Program-made: the position numbers and the translations under genes
The notes under the pieces: generated by a model
The model's database searches: none
The model's input: the letters and a program-made list of their open reading frames with translations, nothing else
What the model was told of the DNA's origin: nothing
Shown here: positions 8,254 to 16,757 of the stretch, piece after piece
Numbering within the stretch: position 1 is the stretch's first letter
Layout of the letters: each line of letters opens with the position of its first letter
NCBI GenBank assembly: GCA_963706905.1
Contig: CAVPNY010000006.1
Coordinates: forward strand, 1 to 27,424
Direction: 5' to 3'
Length of the DNA stretch: 27,424 nucleotides
Source of the DNA: CAVPNY01 sp963706905
GTDB lineage: Bacteria > Chloroflexota > Anaerolineae > Anaerolineales > UBA4823

Positions 8254-9464
8254 TCAAAACACTTCAGATCACGGGCAACTCTGCCTACGGCGGAGCTGGA
8301 TACCTGATCTTGCGCTGGTGCTGGTATCTGCTGTCTCAAGGTTGGGGGGTGGATGTCTTAGCAACCGATGCATATTGGGTCAGCGTGCTGAAGACTGTCC
8401 CCGGTTTGCGGGTGATTGAAGATATCTATATCCCACGAGATATAGCTCCGGTGAAAGACTTGCAGGCGTTTATAAAACTTTTGCGCCTGATCAGGCTAGA
8501 AGATTACAATGTTGTGCATACCTACACTGCTACACCAGGTTTTTTAGGCAGACTGGCTGCCTGCCTAGTTGGAACACCAGTGATTCTGCACCACCAGGCC
8601 GGATGGACAGTGACCGGGTTCTCACCTGTGAAGGAGCGAATTCTCTACACGCCGCTTGAATACCTGGCTTCACTAGTGTCCAGTAGGGCAATCTGCGTCA
8701 GCCATGCAGTAAAAGAAGAAGCTCGTCAGCTCCACATTGCGCCTTTGAGGAAACTGGCTGTGATTTGTAATGGCATCGAACCTGAACCGTTTATAACTGC
8801 TACACATGATAATAGCCGGGAGACGCTGAGGCGTAAGTGGGGATTTTCTGACGATCGGGTGTTGATCGGCAGCACCGGTCGCCTCTCGCCGCAGAAGGAC
8901 AATGTTAGCCTGGTTGAGGCAATGGTTCACCTGAGGACTCTCATACCTGGTGTGCCGTTTTCGCTAATGCTAGCAGGCGAAGGCCCTGAGAGAGAGAAGC
9001 TGGAGAAGATGGTAGAGAGCTTTAAGCTTGGCAGGCAGGTCCAGTTGCTCGGATTTGTGAAAGACATTCCGGCCTTTCTGGCGACGCTGGACGTGTTTGT
9101 CAGCCCTTCTCTTTGGGAAGGAATGTCGATATCAATATTAGAGGGTATGGCGGCTGCCAGGCCAATTATTGCGACCTCAATCAAGCCAAATGCTGAGCTG
9201 ATCGAGCATGAACGCACTGGGTTATTGGTTGACCCCCAGTCGCCAGGGCAGATTGCAAAGGCGATTGCGCGTTTTATTTTTGAACCAGAAATGGCTAAGA
9301 AGTGTGCAGAGGCTGCCCGGCAGCGAGTGATGGATCGCTACACAATTGAGCGTATGTTCCAGGACACCTGGGATTTGCACCAGGCTTTGTTATTTCAGCA
9401 GAACCATAAGGCTCACAACTCCAGGCGTAATGCGGAAAAGCGCATAGAGAGGGACGTTCCATGA
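8250..9464 (+). CDS. Glycosyltransferase family 4 (GT-B fold)
   Basis: Retaining GT-B glycosyltransferase that adds a sugar to the lipid-linked EPS unit on the cytoplasmic face. The N-terminal acceptor domain starts with LQITGNSAYGGAGYLI (Gly-rich loop). The C-terminal donor domain has IGSTGRLSPQKD, LMLAGEGPEREKL, LLGFVKDIPAFLATLDVFVSPS and the EX7E motif in EGMSISILEGMAAARP. ATG 8250 overlaps the previous stop as ATGA and has an AGGG ribosome site, so it is preferred over the in-frame ATG at 8232. The 3' end again overlaps the next start by ATGA (9461-9464). About 404 residues, normal for the family. The sugar donated cannot be inferred. Confidence 0.9.
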   Translation: MIKTLQITGNSAYGGAGYLILRWCWYLLSQGWGVDVLATDAYWVSVLKTVPGLRVIEDIYIPRDIAPVKDLQAFIKLLRLIRLEDYNVVHTYTATPGFLGRLAACLVGTPVILHHQAGWTVTGFSPVKERILYTPLEYLASLVSSRAICVSHAVKEEARQLHIAPLRKLAVICNGIEPEPFITATHDNSRETLRRKWGFSDDRVLIGSTGRLSPQKDNVSLVEAMVHLRTLIPGVPFSLMLAGEGPEREKLEKMVESFKLGRQVQLLGFVKDIPAFLATLDVFVSPSLWEGMSISILEGMAAARPIIATSIKPNAELIEHERTGLLVDPQSPGQIAKAIARFIFEPEMAKKCAEAARQRVMDRYTIERMFQDTWDLHQALLFQQNHKAHNSRRNAEKRIERDVP

Positions 9465-10411
9465 ACCCCGAGGTATTCGCAGAATGGTTACGCCGCCAGG
9501 GTCACCAGGTGATCCGCACAGAGAGCAGCTACTGGTATGACGCCGGCCCCCGCGTCTACCAGGCATTTCCCTACCACTGGCTGATCGAGCCCTCGCAAGC
9601 TGAGCTTAGGGGGATTTTCTTGGATCACAAAGCCATTGCTTTGCGCTATTCTACGCCCCTTTCTGCCCCTAGCGGCAAGATCAGCTACCACGTAGTCTGT
9701 ATGGATCCTGGATATGATATGGCTGGATTGCCTCGCCAGACTCGCCAGAATGTCCGGCGGGGGCTAGAAAGTGCCACAATCGAGCCGATCCCTATCTCCA
9801 GGCTTGCTGATGAAGGTTGGCTAATGCGGCGGGATTCGTTGGAAAGACAGGGAAGAGTAGACGCTGAGACTGAGCAGGGTTGGCGCCGCATGTGCCAGAG
9901 TGCGGAAGACCTGCCCGGCTTCGAAGCCTGGGGAGCCATTTGCGACGGGCATCTGGCGGCTTCGTTCCTGGCATTCCGGTGTGATGACTGGTACACCCTG
10001 CCATACGAGCAGAGCGCCACGGCCTACCTTGAATCCCGGATCAATAATGTTATCTTTTACTCGGTCACTTACGAGGCGATTCATCGAACGGGGGTCAGCG
10101 GAGTGTTCTTCTGCCTACAGTCGTTGGATGCACCGGCCAGTATGGACCAGTTCAAGTTTCGGATGGGTATGACTGCTCGAGCGGTACGCCAACGGGTGGT
10201 TTTCCATCCGTGGTTGGAGCCGTTCATGGGGAAATCGGTTTATTCGGCGGTGAGGGGGTTGCTTGACCGCCAACCGGACAGGCCGGCGCTGGCGAAAATG
10301 GAAGGAATGCTCCGCTTTTATCAACAGGGGAATTGCCTGCCTTTAGAGCAAGAATGGCCGGCATGCTTGAGCGATCGCAGGAGTGAATTGTTGGAGGGAT
10401 TAAGCATCTAA
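9461..10411 (+). CDS. FemAB/GNAT-like acyltransferase
   Basis: 316-residue soluble protein resembling the FemAB-like/BioF2-like branch of the GNAT superfamily, found in EPS and peptidoglycan-modifying loci. Supporting segments are LPRQTRQNVRRGLESATIE (the basic substrate-binding helix typical of this group), WGAICDGHLAASFLAFRCDDWYTLPYEQSATAYLESRINNVIFY split across the acetyl/aminoacyl core, and a VSGVFFCLQSLD...FKFRMG stretch. Members transfer an acyl group, or an amino acid from tRNA, to a sugar or amino group. The start follows an AGAGGG ribosome site and overlaps the GT4 stop by four bases. Only five bases separate it from the next gene, implying a shared function with the Cys-rich protein. 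The substrate is unknown. Confidence 0.7.
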   Translation: MNPEVFAEWLRRQGHQVIRTESSYWYDAGPRVYQAFPYHWLIEPSQAELRGIFLDHKAIALRYSTPLSAPSGKISYHVVCMDPGYDMAGLPRQTRQNVRRGLESATIEPIPISRLADEGWLMRRDSLERQGRVDAETEQGWRRMCQSAEDLPGFEAWGAICDGHLAASFLAFRCDDWYTLPYEQSATAYLESRINNVIFYSVTYEAIHRTGVSGVFFCLQSLDAPASMDQFKFRMGMTARAVRQRVVFHPWLEPFMGKSVYSAVRGLLDRQPDRPALAKMEGMLRFYQQGNCLPLEQEWPACLSDRRSELLEGLSI

Positions 10412-10416
10412 CTTTT

Positions 10417-10962
10417 ATGAAACTTCAGGAATCTAACCTCAACTGTCAAATCCCTGGCTTGCAATTGATTGCAGAGGGGAGGGTCGAGACGCCGTCGCAG
10501 TCGCTGCCCAGACGGGTGAAGGTCTTCGTCCGCCGGCACCTCACACCCGCTCGGGAGCGTACGTTCAAGAATTTCACGAATGATTTGATGAACCGCTATG
10601 CTCTATCGCGTGGCAAGAGCGGGAAGCCCAGGGTTGCTCTGAATGCAGTTCCCGCACAGTCATTGGAAGCCGGTGACCAAGTGAGGGTGCGATCGCTCGA
10701 TGAGATCCAGGATACCTTGAACCACTGGCGGCAGCTCAAGGGGTGCACCTTCATGCCCGAGATGGCGGCTTACTGTGGAACGACCCAGCACGTGCTCAAG
10801 CCATTACAGCGCTTCGTCGATGAGCGAGACCTGCGAGTTAAGCGGTCGACAGGGATCATCTTGCTGGAGGGCGTCATGTGCCAGGGCACCGCTGATTTTG
10901 GCAATTGTGATCGCTCCTGCTTTTACTTTTGGCGGGCGGAGTGGTTGGAGAAGATCGGTTAG
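10417..10962 (+). CDS. Conserved uncharacterised cysteine-rich protein
   Basis: 181 residues, soluble, no signal peptide. The N-terminal half is basic (LPRRVKVFVRRHLTPARERTF). The middle has GDQVRVRSLDEIQDTLN, which looks like a small SH3-like beta segment. The C-terminal part carries five cysteines (C110, C120, C155, C164, C168) with the pattern FMPEMAAYCG and LEGVMCQG...GNCDRSCFYFWRAEWL. I recognise this C-terminal arrangement as a widespread uncharacterised bacterial family often found with biosynthetic genes, but know no function. The spaced Cys suggest metal or cluster binding, or a thiol carrier; that is inference. It lies 5 bp after the acyltransferase and 28 bp before a cysteine synthase-family gene, so the three are probably co-translated. 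Confidence 0.75.
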   Translation: MKLQESNLNCQIPGLQLIAEGRVETPSQSLPRRVKVFVRRHLTPARERTFKNFTNDLMNRYALSRGKSGKPRVALNAVPAQSLEAGDQVRVRSLDEIQDTLNHWRQLKGCTFMPEMAAYCGTTQHVLKPLQRFVDERDLRVKRSTGIILLEGVMCQGTADFGNCDRSCFYFWRAEWLEKIG

Positions 10963-10990
10963 ACACTCAGCAATCACTGTATAGGAAATC

Positions 10991-11881
10991 ATGAAAAATA
11001 TTCTCGAAGCAATCGGTAATGTTCCCCTCATTCGGTTAGAGAAGCTTTCTTCAGGCAATGTATACGCAAAGGCCGAATATCTGAATCCAGGTGGAAGTAT
11101 CAAGGATCGGGTGGCGAAATATATTATTGAGGCGGCTATAAAGGATGGGAAACTCGAGCCCGGGATGATCATCCTGGAAGCCACCTCGGGGAATACCGGT
11201 ATTGGTTTAAGCCTGGTGGGGGTGCAGAAAGGCTTCCGTGTCATTTGCGTGATGCCCGAGAACGTCAGCGAGGAACGCAAAAAGATCATTCAAGCCTTCG
11301 GGGGGGAAATCATCCTCACGCCAGCCAATGAAAGCCTTTCGGGTTGCCTGAAGAAACTGGAGACGATCACGGGTGCAGAAGCAGAGAAGTATTTTGTGGT
11401 CAATCAATTTAAAAATCCGCGCAACCCCGAAGTGCACTATCTGCAAACCGGGCCGGAAATCTGGCAGGATACCAATGGAGGTATCGATATTTTTGTGGCC
11501 GGAATCGGCAGCGGCGGCACACTGCAAGGGATCGGTAAGTTTCTCAAAGAGAAAAAACCGCAGGTAAAGATCGTGGCTGTGGAACCCCGCAACAGTGCTT
11601 CCCTCCTGGGAAGAGAGCCCGGCTTGCACGCCATTCAAGGTATTGGGGATGGTTTTATCCCGGATGTCCTGGATGTCAACCTGGTGGATGTCGTCATCAC
11701 CATATCGGATGAAGAAGCGATCGAGACCACCCGCAGGCTTGCCAGGGAAGAAGGGCTGCTCGTGGGCACTTCTTCGGGGGCGAATGTGTGCGCAGCTCTC
11801 CATCTGGACAATGGGCGCAATACCGTCGTGACCGTCCTGCCCGATCGAGCCGAGAGGTATTTCAGTACAGCGCTATTGTAA
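10991..11881 (+). CDS. cysK: Cysteine synthase family PLP enzyme (CysK/CysM-like)
   Basis: 296 residues, fold-type II PLP enzyme making L-cysteine from O-acetyl- (or O-phospho-) serine and sulfide. The PLP lysine is K38 in NPGGSIKDR. The substrate loop TSGNTG is at 65-70, the phosphate-binding GSGGT loop at about 172-178, and a C-terminal GTSSGAN segment is present. It fits the family length. A GGAAATC stretch precedes the ATG. Location inside an EPS cluster is unusual. Related enzymes instead make other beta-substituted alanines (for example diaminopropionate precursors), so the true product could differ. It could simply supply Cys to the neighbouring acyltransferase/Cys-rich module. Symbol given on family grounds only. 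Confidence 0.85.
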   Translation: MKNILEAIGNVPLIRLEKLSSGNVYAKAEYLNPGGSIKDRVAKYIIEAAIKDGKLEPGMIILEATSGNTGIGLSLVGVQKGFRVICVMPENVSEERKKIIQAFGGEIILTPANESLSGCLKKLETITGAEAEKYFVVNQFKNPRNPEVHYLQTGPEIWQDTNGGIDIFVAGIGSGGTLQGIGKFLKEKKPQVKIVAVEPRNSASLLGREPGLHAIQGIGDGFIPDVLDVNLVDVVITISDEEAIETTRRLAREEGLLVGTSSGANVCAALHLDNGRNTVVTVLPDRAERYFSTALL

Positions 11882-11964
11882 ATCGACTTGATTGAGATAG
11901 CATAATGTTCAGATGGTCACCTGCCTTTTGCCGATGATGGTTATTCATCCAGGGGATTTTGGTC

Positions 11965-13548
11965 ATGGAACTGATGAAGGTCAATAATCACGCCTTCCGA
12001 GATAAGATATCCCAGCAGCTCAACGACTTGATCAAACGAACAGTCGATGCTGTCATTTCAGCGATTGTTCTGCTTCTGCTGGCCCCGGTCTTTGGTCTGG
12101 TGGTACTGGCGATCCGGCGCGATACGCCCGGTCCAGCCTTTTACCGCGGGCCACGCATGGGACGCTATGGAAAAACATTTCATATGTTGAAGTTCCGTAC
12201 AATGTATGAGCGGCTGGAAAGCTACCAGGGTCCCAGGGTGACTGCCCAGGACGATCCACGCGTCACCCGTCTAGGGCACTGGTTACGCGAGACCAAGCTG
12301 AACGAGCTACCTCAGTTCTGGAATGTCTTGAAGGGTGAGATGAGCCTGGTAGGGCCGCGGCCAGAGGACCCCGATATTGCGAAGACCTGGCCGAGAGAAA
12401 TCTTTGAAGAGGTGCTCTCTGTACGGCCGGGAATCACCAGCCCGGCATCGGTCCAGTATCGCAATGAGGAAACCCTGCTTTCCGCTGGGAGTGTGATGCA
12501 GAAGTATCTGGCTGATCTGGCTCCGGATAAAATGCGTCTGGACCAGCTTTACGTGCGCTATCGCTCGTTTTGGCTTGATCTGGATGTCTTGTTATGGACT
12601 GCGTTGTTATTGTTACCCAAGATCAGGGCTTATTCGCTGCCGGAACAAGTGCTCTTTGTCGGGCCGGCGACACGACTGTTCCGTCGTTATATGAGCTGGT
12701 TTAGCTTAGATCTATTGGTTACATTCACCGCCATTGGGGTCACTGGGTTGATCTGGCGAGTTGATGCTCCGTTGAACATTGGGTGGTCAAGAGCTATCGC
12801 CGGCGCAATCGGGTTCTCACTTTTATTCAGTATCACAGGCGCCTTGATGGGGGTAAATCGCATCGCCTGGTCGCAGGCATCCGACAGGGATATTTTCGAC
12901 CTGTTGCCTGCCTGGATGGTTGCCACGCTGATCGGCTATATGGCCAATATGGCTGCTGGAGTTTTTCCGTCCGGTTTATTCTTGATGGCTTCCGGGCTGG
13001 CGCTGATCGGCTATATCCTTGTTCGTTACCGCAGCCGATTGTTCACCGGTTTCTTGAGCCGCGTGCTGCGCAACCGAGGCGCGGCGAGGGCAGCCCGAGA
13101 ACGTGTGCTGATCGTGGGATCAGGGCCTACTGCGCAGCTGGCAACCTGGTTGCTCGATCACCCGGTCAATACCAACCGGTTTCGGGTGGTTGGTATGATC
13201 GACAATGATCTATATAAACAGGGGATGCGGATATTCGGGGTACAAGTCCTGGGTAACTGTAAGGATCTTCCCCACCTGATCGCAAAATATGACATCGGCG
13301 TGATCATTCTAGCTGACCAAGGAATCGCAGAGAGTGAGGAGGTAACCAATATTGCTCAATGCCAGACCTCCTCGACCAGGTTTGCGGTCCTTCCGGATAT
13401 TTTTGCAACTTTAAATGGTTTGGTTTTGGTTTCCCCAATTTACCAGCAAGACGCTCAGGAGGTCCAGCCAGAGGCATCTACACTGGCTTGTAGGTATTGT
13501 CTTGCAAGAATGGCGCAATTGGATTTTCCGTTGGCCGATAAAAATTGA
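11965..13548 (+). CDS. Phosphoglycosyl transferase with C-terminal membrane/Rossmann domains (swapped domain order)
   Basis: Initiating sugar-phosphate transferase that loads undecaprenyl phosphate for EPS synthesis. About residues 20-220 are the bacterial sugar-transferase domain: KRTVDAVISAIVLLLLAPVF re-entrant helix, FYRGPRMGRYGKTFHMLKFRTM, DDPRVTRLGHWLRETKLNE, then LKGEMSLVGPRPED. After this come about four membrane segments (roughly 235-355) and a Rossmann-like domain (RVLIVGSGPTAQLATWLL...RVVGMIDND, about 379 onward) like the CoA-binding_3 domain. Standard WbaP/WcaJ proteins have the membrane and Rossmann part first and the catalytic part last; here the order is reversed. The ATG at 11965 has AGGGGA at 11951-11956, better than TTG 11959. 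An SDR gene follows 16 bp later. Confidence 0.85.
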   Translation: MELMKVNNHAFRDKISQQLNDLIKRTVDAVISAIVLLLLAPVFGLVVLAIRRDTPGPAFYRGPRMGRYGKTFHMLKFRTMYERLESYQGPRVTAQDDPRVTRLGHWLRETKLNELPQFWNVLKGEMSLVGPRPEDPDIAKTWPREIFEEVLSVRPGITSPASVQYRNEETLLSAGSVMQKYLADLAPDKMRLDQLYVRYRSFWLDLDVLLWTALLLLPKIRAYSLPEQVLFVGPATRLFRRYMSWFSLDLLVTFTAIGVTGLIWRVDAPLNIGWSRAIAGAIGFSLLFSITGALMGVNRIAWSQASDRDIFDLLPAWMVATLIGYMANMAAGVFPSGLFLMASGLALIGYILVRYRSRLFTGFLSRVLRNRGAARAARERVLIVGSGPTAQLATWLLDHPVNTNRFRVVGMIDNDLYKQGMRIFGVQVLGNCKDLPHLIAKYDIGVIILADQGIAESEEVTNIAQCQTSSTRFAVLPDIFATLNGLVLVSPIYQQDAQEVQPEASTLACRYCLARMAQLDFPLADKN

Positions 13549-13564
13549 TAAATATCAAACAGGC

Positions 13565-14587
13565 ATGTCAAACCAACCGGAAAGAGTAGAGAAAAATATT
13601 GTCCTGGTAACGGGGGGAGCAGGGTATGGGGGATCGATCCTGATCCGGCTATTGATCCAAAATGGCTATCGGGTGGTCTGCCTTGATAATCTAAGATATG
13701 GTGGAAGATCATTGATCGAGGTCTGGGATAACCAGGCTTTCGAGTTTAGTAAAACAGATATTACTGATTATGAGGCGGTCGATCAAATCCTTGAAAAATA
13801 TGATTATCTGGCAGTCATTCACCTGGCAGCTATCGTGGGGGACCCGGCATGTAAATTGGAGCCAGAACTGGCGGTAAGAACCAATCGAGACGCCTCTATC
13901 CACCTGCTGGACAAAGCCCATCAATTGAAGATACATCGATTTATATTTGCTTCTACCTGCAGCAATTATGGCAAGATGGTTGATTCCACTGGCATGGTGG
14001 ATGAGACCGCTCCTTTAGCTCCAGTTTCCCTATATGCGGCACTGAAGGTGGAATTTGAAAGTCAGTTATTGCATCGAGATGGCAAGGTGGATGGGTTCTG
14101 CCCAACAGCTCTGCGATTTGCGACGGTTTATGGTCTTTCCCCTCGTATGCGATTTGACCTTACCGTTAATGAATTTACCAAGGAGCTGGCGCTGGGAAGG
14201 GAATTGGTCGTCTTTGGAGAGCAATTCTGGCGACCTTATTGCCATGTCAGCGATTATGCTCGCGCCATCCTGACCGTATTGAATGCCCGTCAGGATCGGG
14301 TTGCGTATGCCGTATTTAACGTGGGGAATACTTCACAAAATTACACCAAGAAAATGATCGTGGAAGAACTCTTGAGGCAGATTCCCAATGGAAGTGTGAG
14401 ATTCATTCATAAGGACGAAGATCCCAGAGACTACCGGGTGAATTTTCAAAAGATAAAACAAGAGTTAGGATTCAATATTTCGAAGACGGTTCCTGAAGGT
14501 ATAAAAGATATTCTAACAAGTATTCGTATGGGGATTATGGAAAACCCTGATGATCAAAGATATTACAACACGCCAATAATGGGATAA
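13565..14587 (+). CDS. NAD-dependent SDR sugar epimerase/dehydratase
   Basis: 340-residue extended short-chain dehydrogenase acting on a nucleotide sugar (4-epimerase, 4,6-dehydratase or related). The nucleotide-binding motif is TGGAGYGGS (from residue 16), with the adenine-ribose acidic residue in VVCLDNLRYGG. The active site has STCSNYGK (about 129-136) and YAALK, with Y157 and K161. The second glycine in AGYGGS replaces the more usual Ile but TGxxGxxG is intact. The ATG at 13565 is chosen because residues before it overlap the previous gene and look unlike the family. It is part of a sugar-supply trio with the nucleotidyltransferase and aminotransferase downstream. The exact reaction cannot be decided from sequence. 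Confidence 0.87.
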   Translation: MSNQPERVEKNIVLVTGGAGYGGSILIRLLIQNGYRVVCLDNLRYGGRSLIEVWDNQAFEFSKTDITDYEAVDQILEKYDYLAVIHLAAIVGDPACKLEPELAVRTNRDASIHLLDKAHQLKIHRFIFASTCSNYGKMVDSTGMVDETAPLAPVSLYAALKVEFESQLLHRDGKVDGFCPTALRFATVYGLSPRMRFDLTVNEFTKELALGRELVVFGEQFWRPYCHVSDYARAILTVLNARQDRVAYAVFNVGNTSQNYTKKMIVEELLRQIPNGSVRFIHKDEDPRDYRVNFQKIKQELGFNISKTVPEGIKDILTSIRMGIMENPDDQRYYNTPIMG

Positions 14588-14619
14588 ACGCTCTCGAATC
14601 AGTTTGAATGGGGACAATT

Positions 14620-15372
14620 ATGAAAGCAGTGGTGTTGGCGGGAGGCAAGGGCGCGCGGCTGGCGCCCTATACCAAAATATTACCCAAGCCGTTAATGCCG
14701 ATCGGAGATATGCCCATCCTGGAAGTTCTGCTGCGGCAGATGAAACGGGCAGGGATCAATGAGGTGATCATAACTGTTGGGCACCTGGCTAAACTGCTGT
14801 GCGCCTTCTTCCAGGATGGCGAGCGGCTTGGCCTGAAAATCCACTACAGTTTCGAAGATCACCCACTGGGCACGGCCGGACCATTATCGCTGGTGGGAGG
14901 CCTGGAGGATACTTTCCTGGTTTCCAATGGGGATGTTTTGACCACGCTGAACTTCCAAAGCCTGGTAGATTATCATTGCAGCCAGGGGGCGATTCTCACA
15001 ATCGCTTCCCATGTCCGACACGTGCGCATCGATTTTGGCGTGATCCGCACGAATCTGAATAACGAAATCGTGGGATATATTGAAAAGCCAACCAATGAGT
15101 TGTTGGTCAGCATGGGCGTGTACGTATTTGAACCACGGGTATTAGCTTATATTGGATATAACGAGTACCTCGACCTGCCAGACCTGGTCCTTAAATTGAT
15201 CGAGGCCGGGGAACGGGTTCAGACTTACCCATATGAAGGTTATTGGATGGACCTGGGACGGGTCGATGATTATGAGCATGCTGCTCAGGATTTCGAAACG
15301 ATGAAGGATCAATTTCTGGGGGAAGAGGTGAGCGAAAAGGAAGTGCCCGTCCAAGTGATTTCTCAATTCTAG
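14620..15372 (+). CDS. NDP-sugar nucleotidyltransferase (pyrophosphorylase)
   Basis: 250 residues, GT-A-like nucleotidyltransferase that makes an NDP-sugar from a sugar 1-phosphate and NTP. The signature loop is MKAVVLAGGKGARLAPYTK, followed by LPKPLMPIGDMPILE. The metal-binding Asp is in FLVSNGDVL, and the sugar-site segment IVGYIEKPT and GYWMDLGRVDDYE complete the RfbA/ManC-like pattern. No C-terminal beta-helix domain is present, so it is a short, single-domain form. ATG 14620 has GGGG eight bases upstream and begins exactly at the family N-terminus; the ATG at 14608 would add four residues. It follows the SDR gene by about 30 bp and probably supplies the substrate for it and for the aminotransferase. 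Confidence 0.88.
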   Translation: MKAVVLAGGKGARLAPYTKILPKPLMPIGDMPILEVLLRQMKRAGINEVIITVGHLAKLLCAFFQDGERLGLKIHYSFEDHPLGTAGPLSLVGGLEDTFLVSNGDVLTTLNFQSLVDYHCSQGAILTIASHVRHVRIDFGVIRTNLNNEIVGYIEKPTNELLVSMGVYVFEPRVLAYIGYNEYLDLPDLVLKLIEAGERVQTYPYEGYWMDLGRVDDYEHAAQDFETMKDQFLGEEVSEKEVPVQVISQF

Positions 15373-15423
15373 GTATTGGTGTACAGGAAGAACGTCATTT
15401 CAATCCAGCAAGGAGATATCAAC

Positions 15424-16587
15424 ATGGAAATGAGAATCCCGTTGTCTGATATGGCTTATGACGCGGAAGAAGAGCAAGCAGCGCTGGAGGTGATCCAACG
15501 ACGATGGTTGACAATGGGGTCGGTGACCCAGAAGTTTGAAAGTGAATTTGCCAGGTCAGCTGGAGTTAAGCATGCTCTGGCGGTCTCAAATGGCACGCAT
15601 GCATTGCACCTGGCCTGCCTGGCGTTGGGGATCGGACCGGGGGACGAGGTGATCGTGCCGGCGCTCACTTTTGTTGCTACAGCCAACGCAGTCCTATATA
15701 CCGGTGCTGAAGTGCGCTTCGCTGAAATTATTGGTGAGGATGACTTTAATATTTCTCCAGAAGACATCGAAAATAGGATCACACCTCATACCAGGGCAAT
15801 CGTGGTGGTACATTACGGCGGCTATGCCTGCCGGATGCCGGAAATCCTAGAGATTGCCAGGCACCATGAACTGGCGGTGATTGAAGACGCGGCGCATGCC
15901 CACGGCGCTTCGCTAGAAGATCGTGCCTTGGGAACCTGGGGAGATGCCGGGTGTTTCAGTTTTTTCTCGAACAAGAACTTGGCAACTGGCGAGGGGGGCA
16001 TGCTGATCACAGACCGGGATGATATTGCAGAGAAAGTCCGTGTCTTGCGATCACATGGGATGACCACGCTCACCTGGGACCGCCATCAAGGGCATGCGTA
16101 TTCCTACGACGTGGTGGCTCTGGGCAACAATTATCGCATAGATGAGATCCGCTCGGCGTTGGGGCTGGTGCAACTGGGCAAGCTAGCCGGGAACAATGCG
16201 CGGCGCAAAGCGATCGCTGAGCGCTACCGGAAGGGATTGATAGGCACAGATGCTCACAGGATTGAACTACCTTTCTGCAATGCTGCAGGCATTCCAGCAC
16301 ACCATATCTTTCCGATTTTGTTGCCTGAAGGAGCGGATCGGATCAAGTTCATGGAGTTTATGCGTAATGCCGGCGTGCAAACCAGTATCCATTACCCGCC
16401 TATTCACCAATTTACATACTACCGCCAGCGCTATCCGGACCTTTCATTACCAGTGACTGAAAATGTAGCAGCCCGGGAGGTTACTTTACCGCTTTATCCA
16501 GGGCTGCGCGACGATGAGGTTGATTGGGTTTTATCCGCAACTATTGAGACTTTATCCTTCGATCGGATGTTCGCCTCATCGGGCTAA
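15424..16587 (+). CDS. DegT/DnrJ/EryC1/StrS-family sugar aminotransferase
   Basis: 387 residues, PLP-dependent aminotransferase that turns a keto-NDP-sugar into an amino-sugar. Family motifs in order: RIPLSDM near the N-terminus, NGTHALHLACLALGIGPGDEV, PALTFVATANAVLYTGA, VVVHYGGYACRM, VIEDAAHAHG, and the PLP lysine K184 in SFFSNKNLATGEGGM. GNNYRIDEIRSALGLVQL and IHYPPIHQ follow. The strong AAGGAGATATC site (15410-15420) sets the start at ATG 15424. It ends the EPS cluster: an intrinsic terminator lies 64 bp after the stop. With the preceding SDR and nucleotidyltransferase it points to an amino-deoxy sugar in the polymer. Confidence 0.92.
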   Translation: MEMRIPLSDMAYDAEEEQAALEVIQRRWLTMGSVTQKFESEFARSAGVKHALAVSNGTHALHLACLALGIGPGDEVIVPALTFVATANAVLYTGAEVRFAEIIGEDDFNISPEDIENRITPHTRAIVVVHYGGYACRMPEILEIARHHELAVIEDAAHAHGASLEDRALGTWGDAGCFSFFSNKNLATGEGGMLITDRDDIAEKVRVLRSHGMTTLTWDRHQGHAYSYDVVALGNNYRIDEIRSALGLVQLGKLAGNNARRKAIAERYRKGLIGTDAHRIELPFCNAAGIPAHHIFPILLPEGADRIKFMEFMRNAGVQTSIHYPPIHQFTYYRQRYPDLSLPVTENVAAREVTLPLYPGLRDDEVDWVLSATIETLSFDRMFASSG

Positions 16588-16650
16588 CTTAAGGAAAACA
16601 TAATCCAGGATTAACAGATTTTTGTTGACTGGTGTAAGTGGATATACTGG

Positions 16651-16683
16651 CGCACTCTCCCAGGAGGGAGGGTGCGTTTTTAT
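16651..16683 (+). terminator. Intrinsic terminator of the EPS cluster
   Basis: CGCACTCTCCC (16651-16661) pairs with GGGAGGGTGCG (16666-16676) across an AGGA loop, 11 bp with a single G-T pair, followed at once by TTTTTATT. It lies 64 bp beyond the aminotransferase stop. Confidence 0.85.
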
Positions 16684-16757
16684 TATGGATCGGATGGCGA
16701 TCAGAGAGCTAAATCTTCATCTTGTCAGTCTGAGCGAGTCAGGTGAAAATAGGTCTT

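Noticed and set aside
13415..13564. Longer N-terminus for the SDR gene
   Set aside because: It overlaps the phosphoglycosyl transferase and adds residues foreign to the family before the TGxxGxxG strand.
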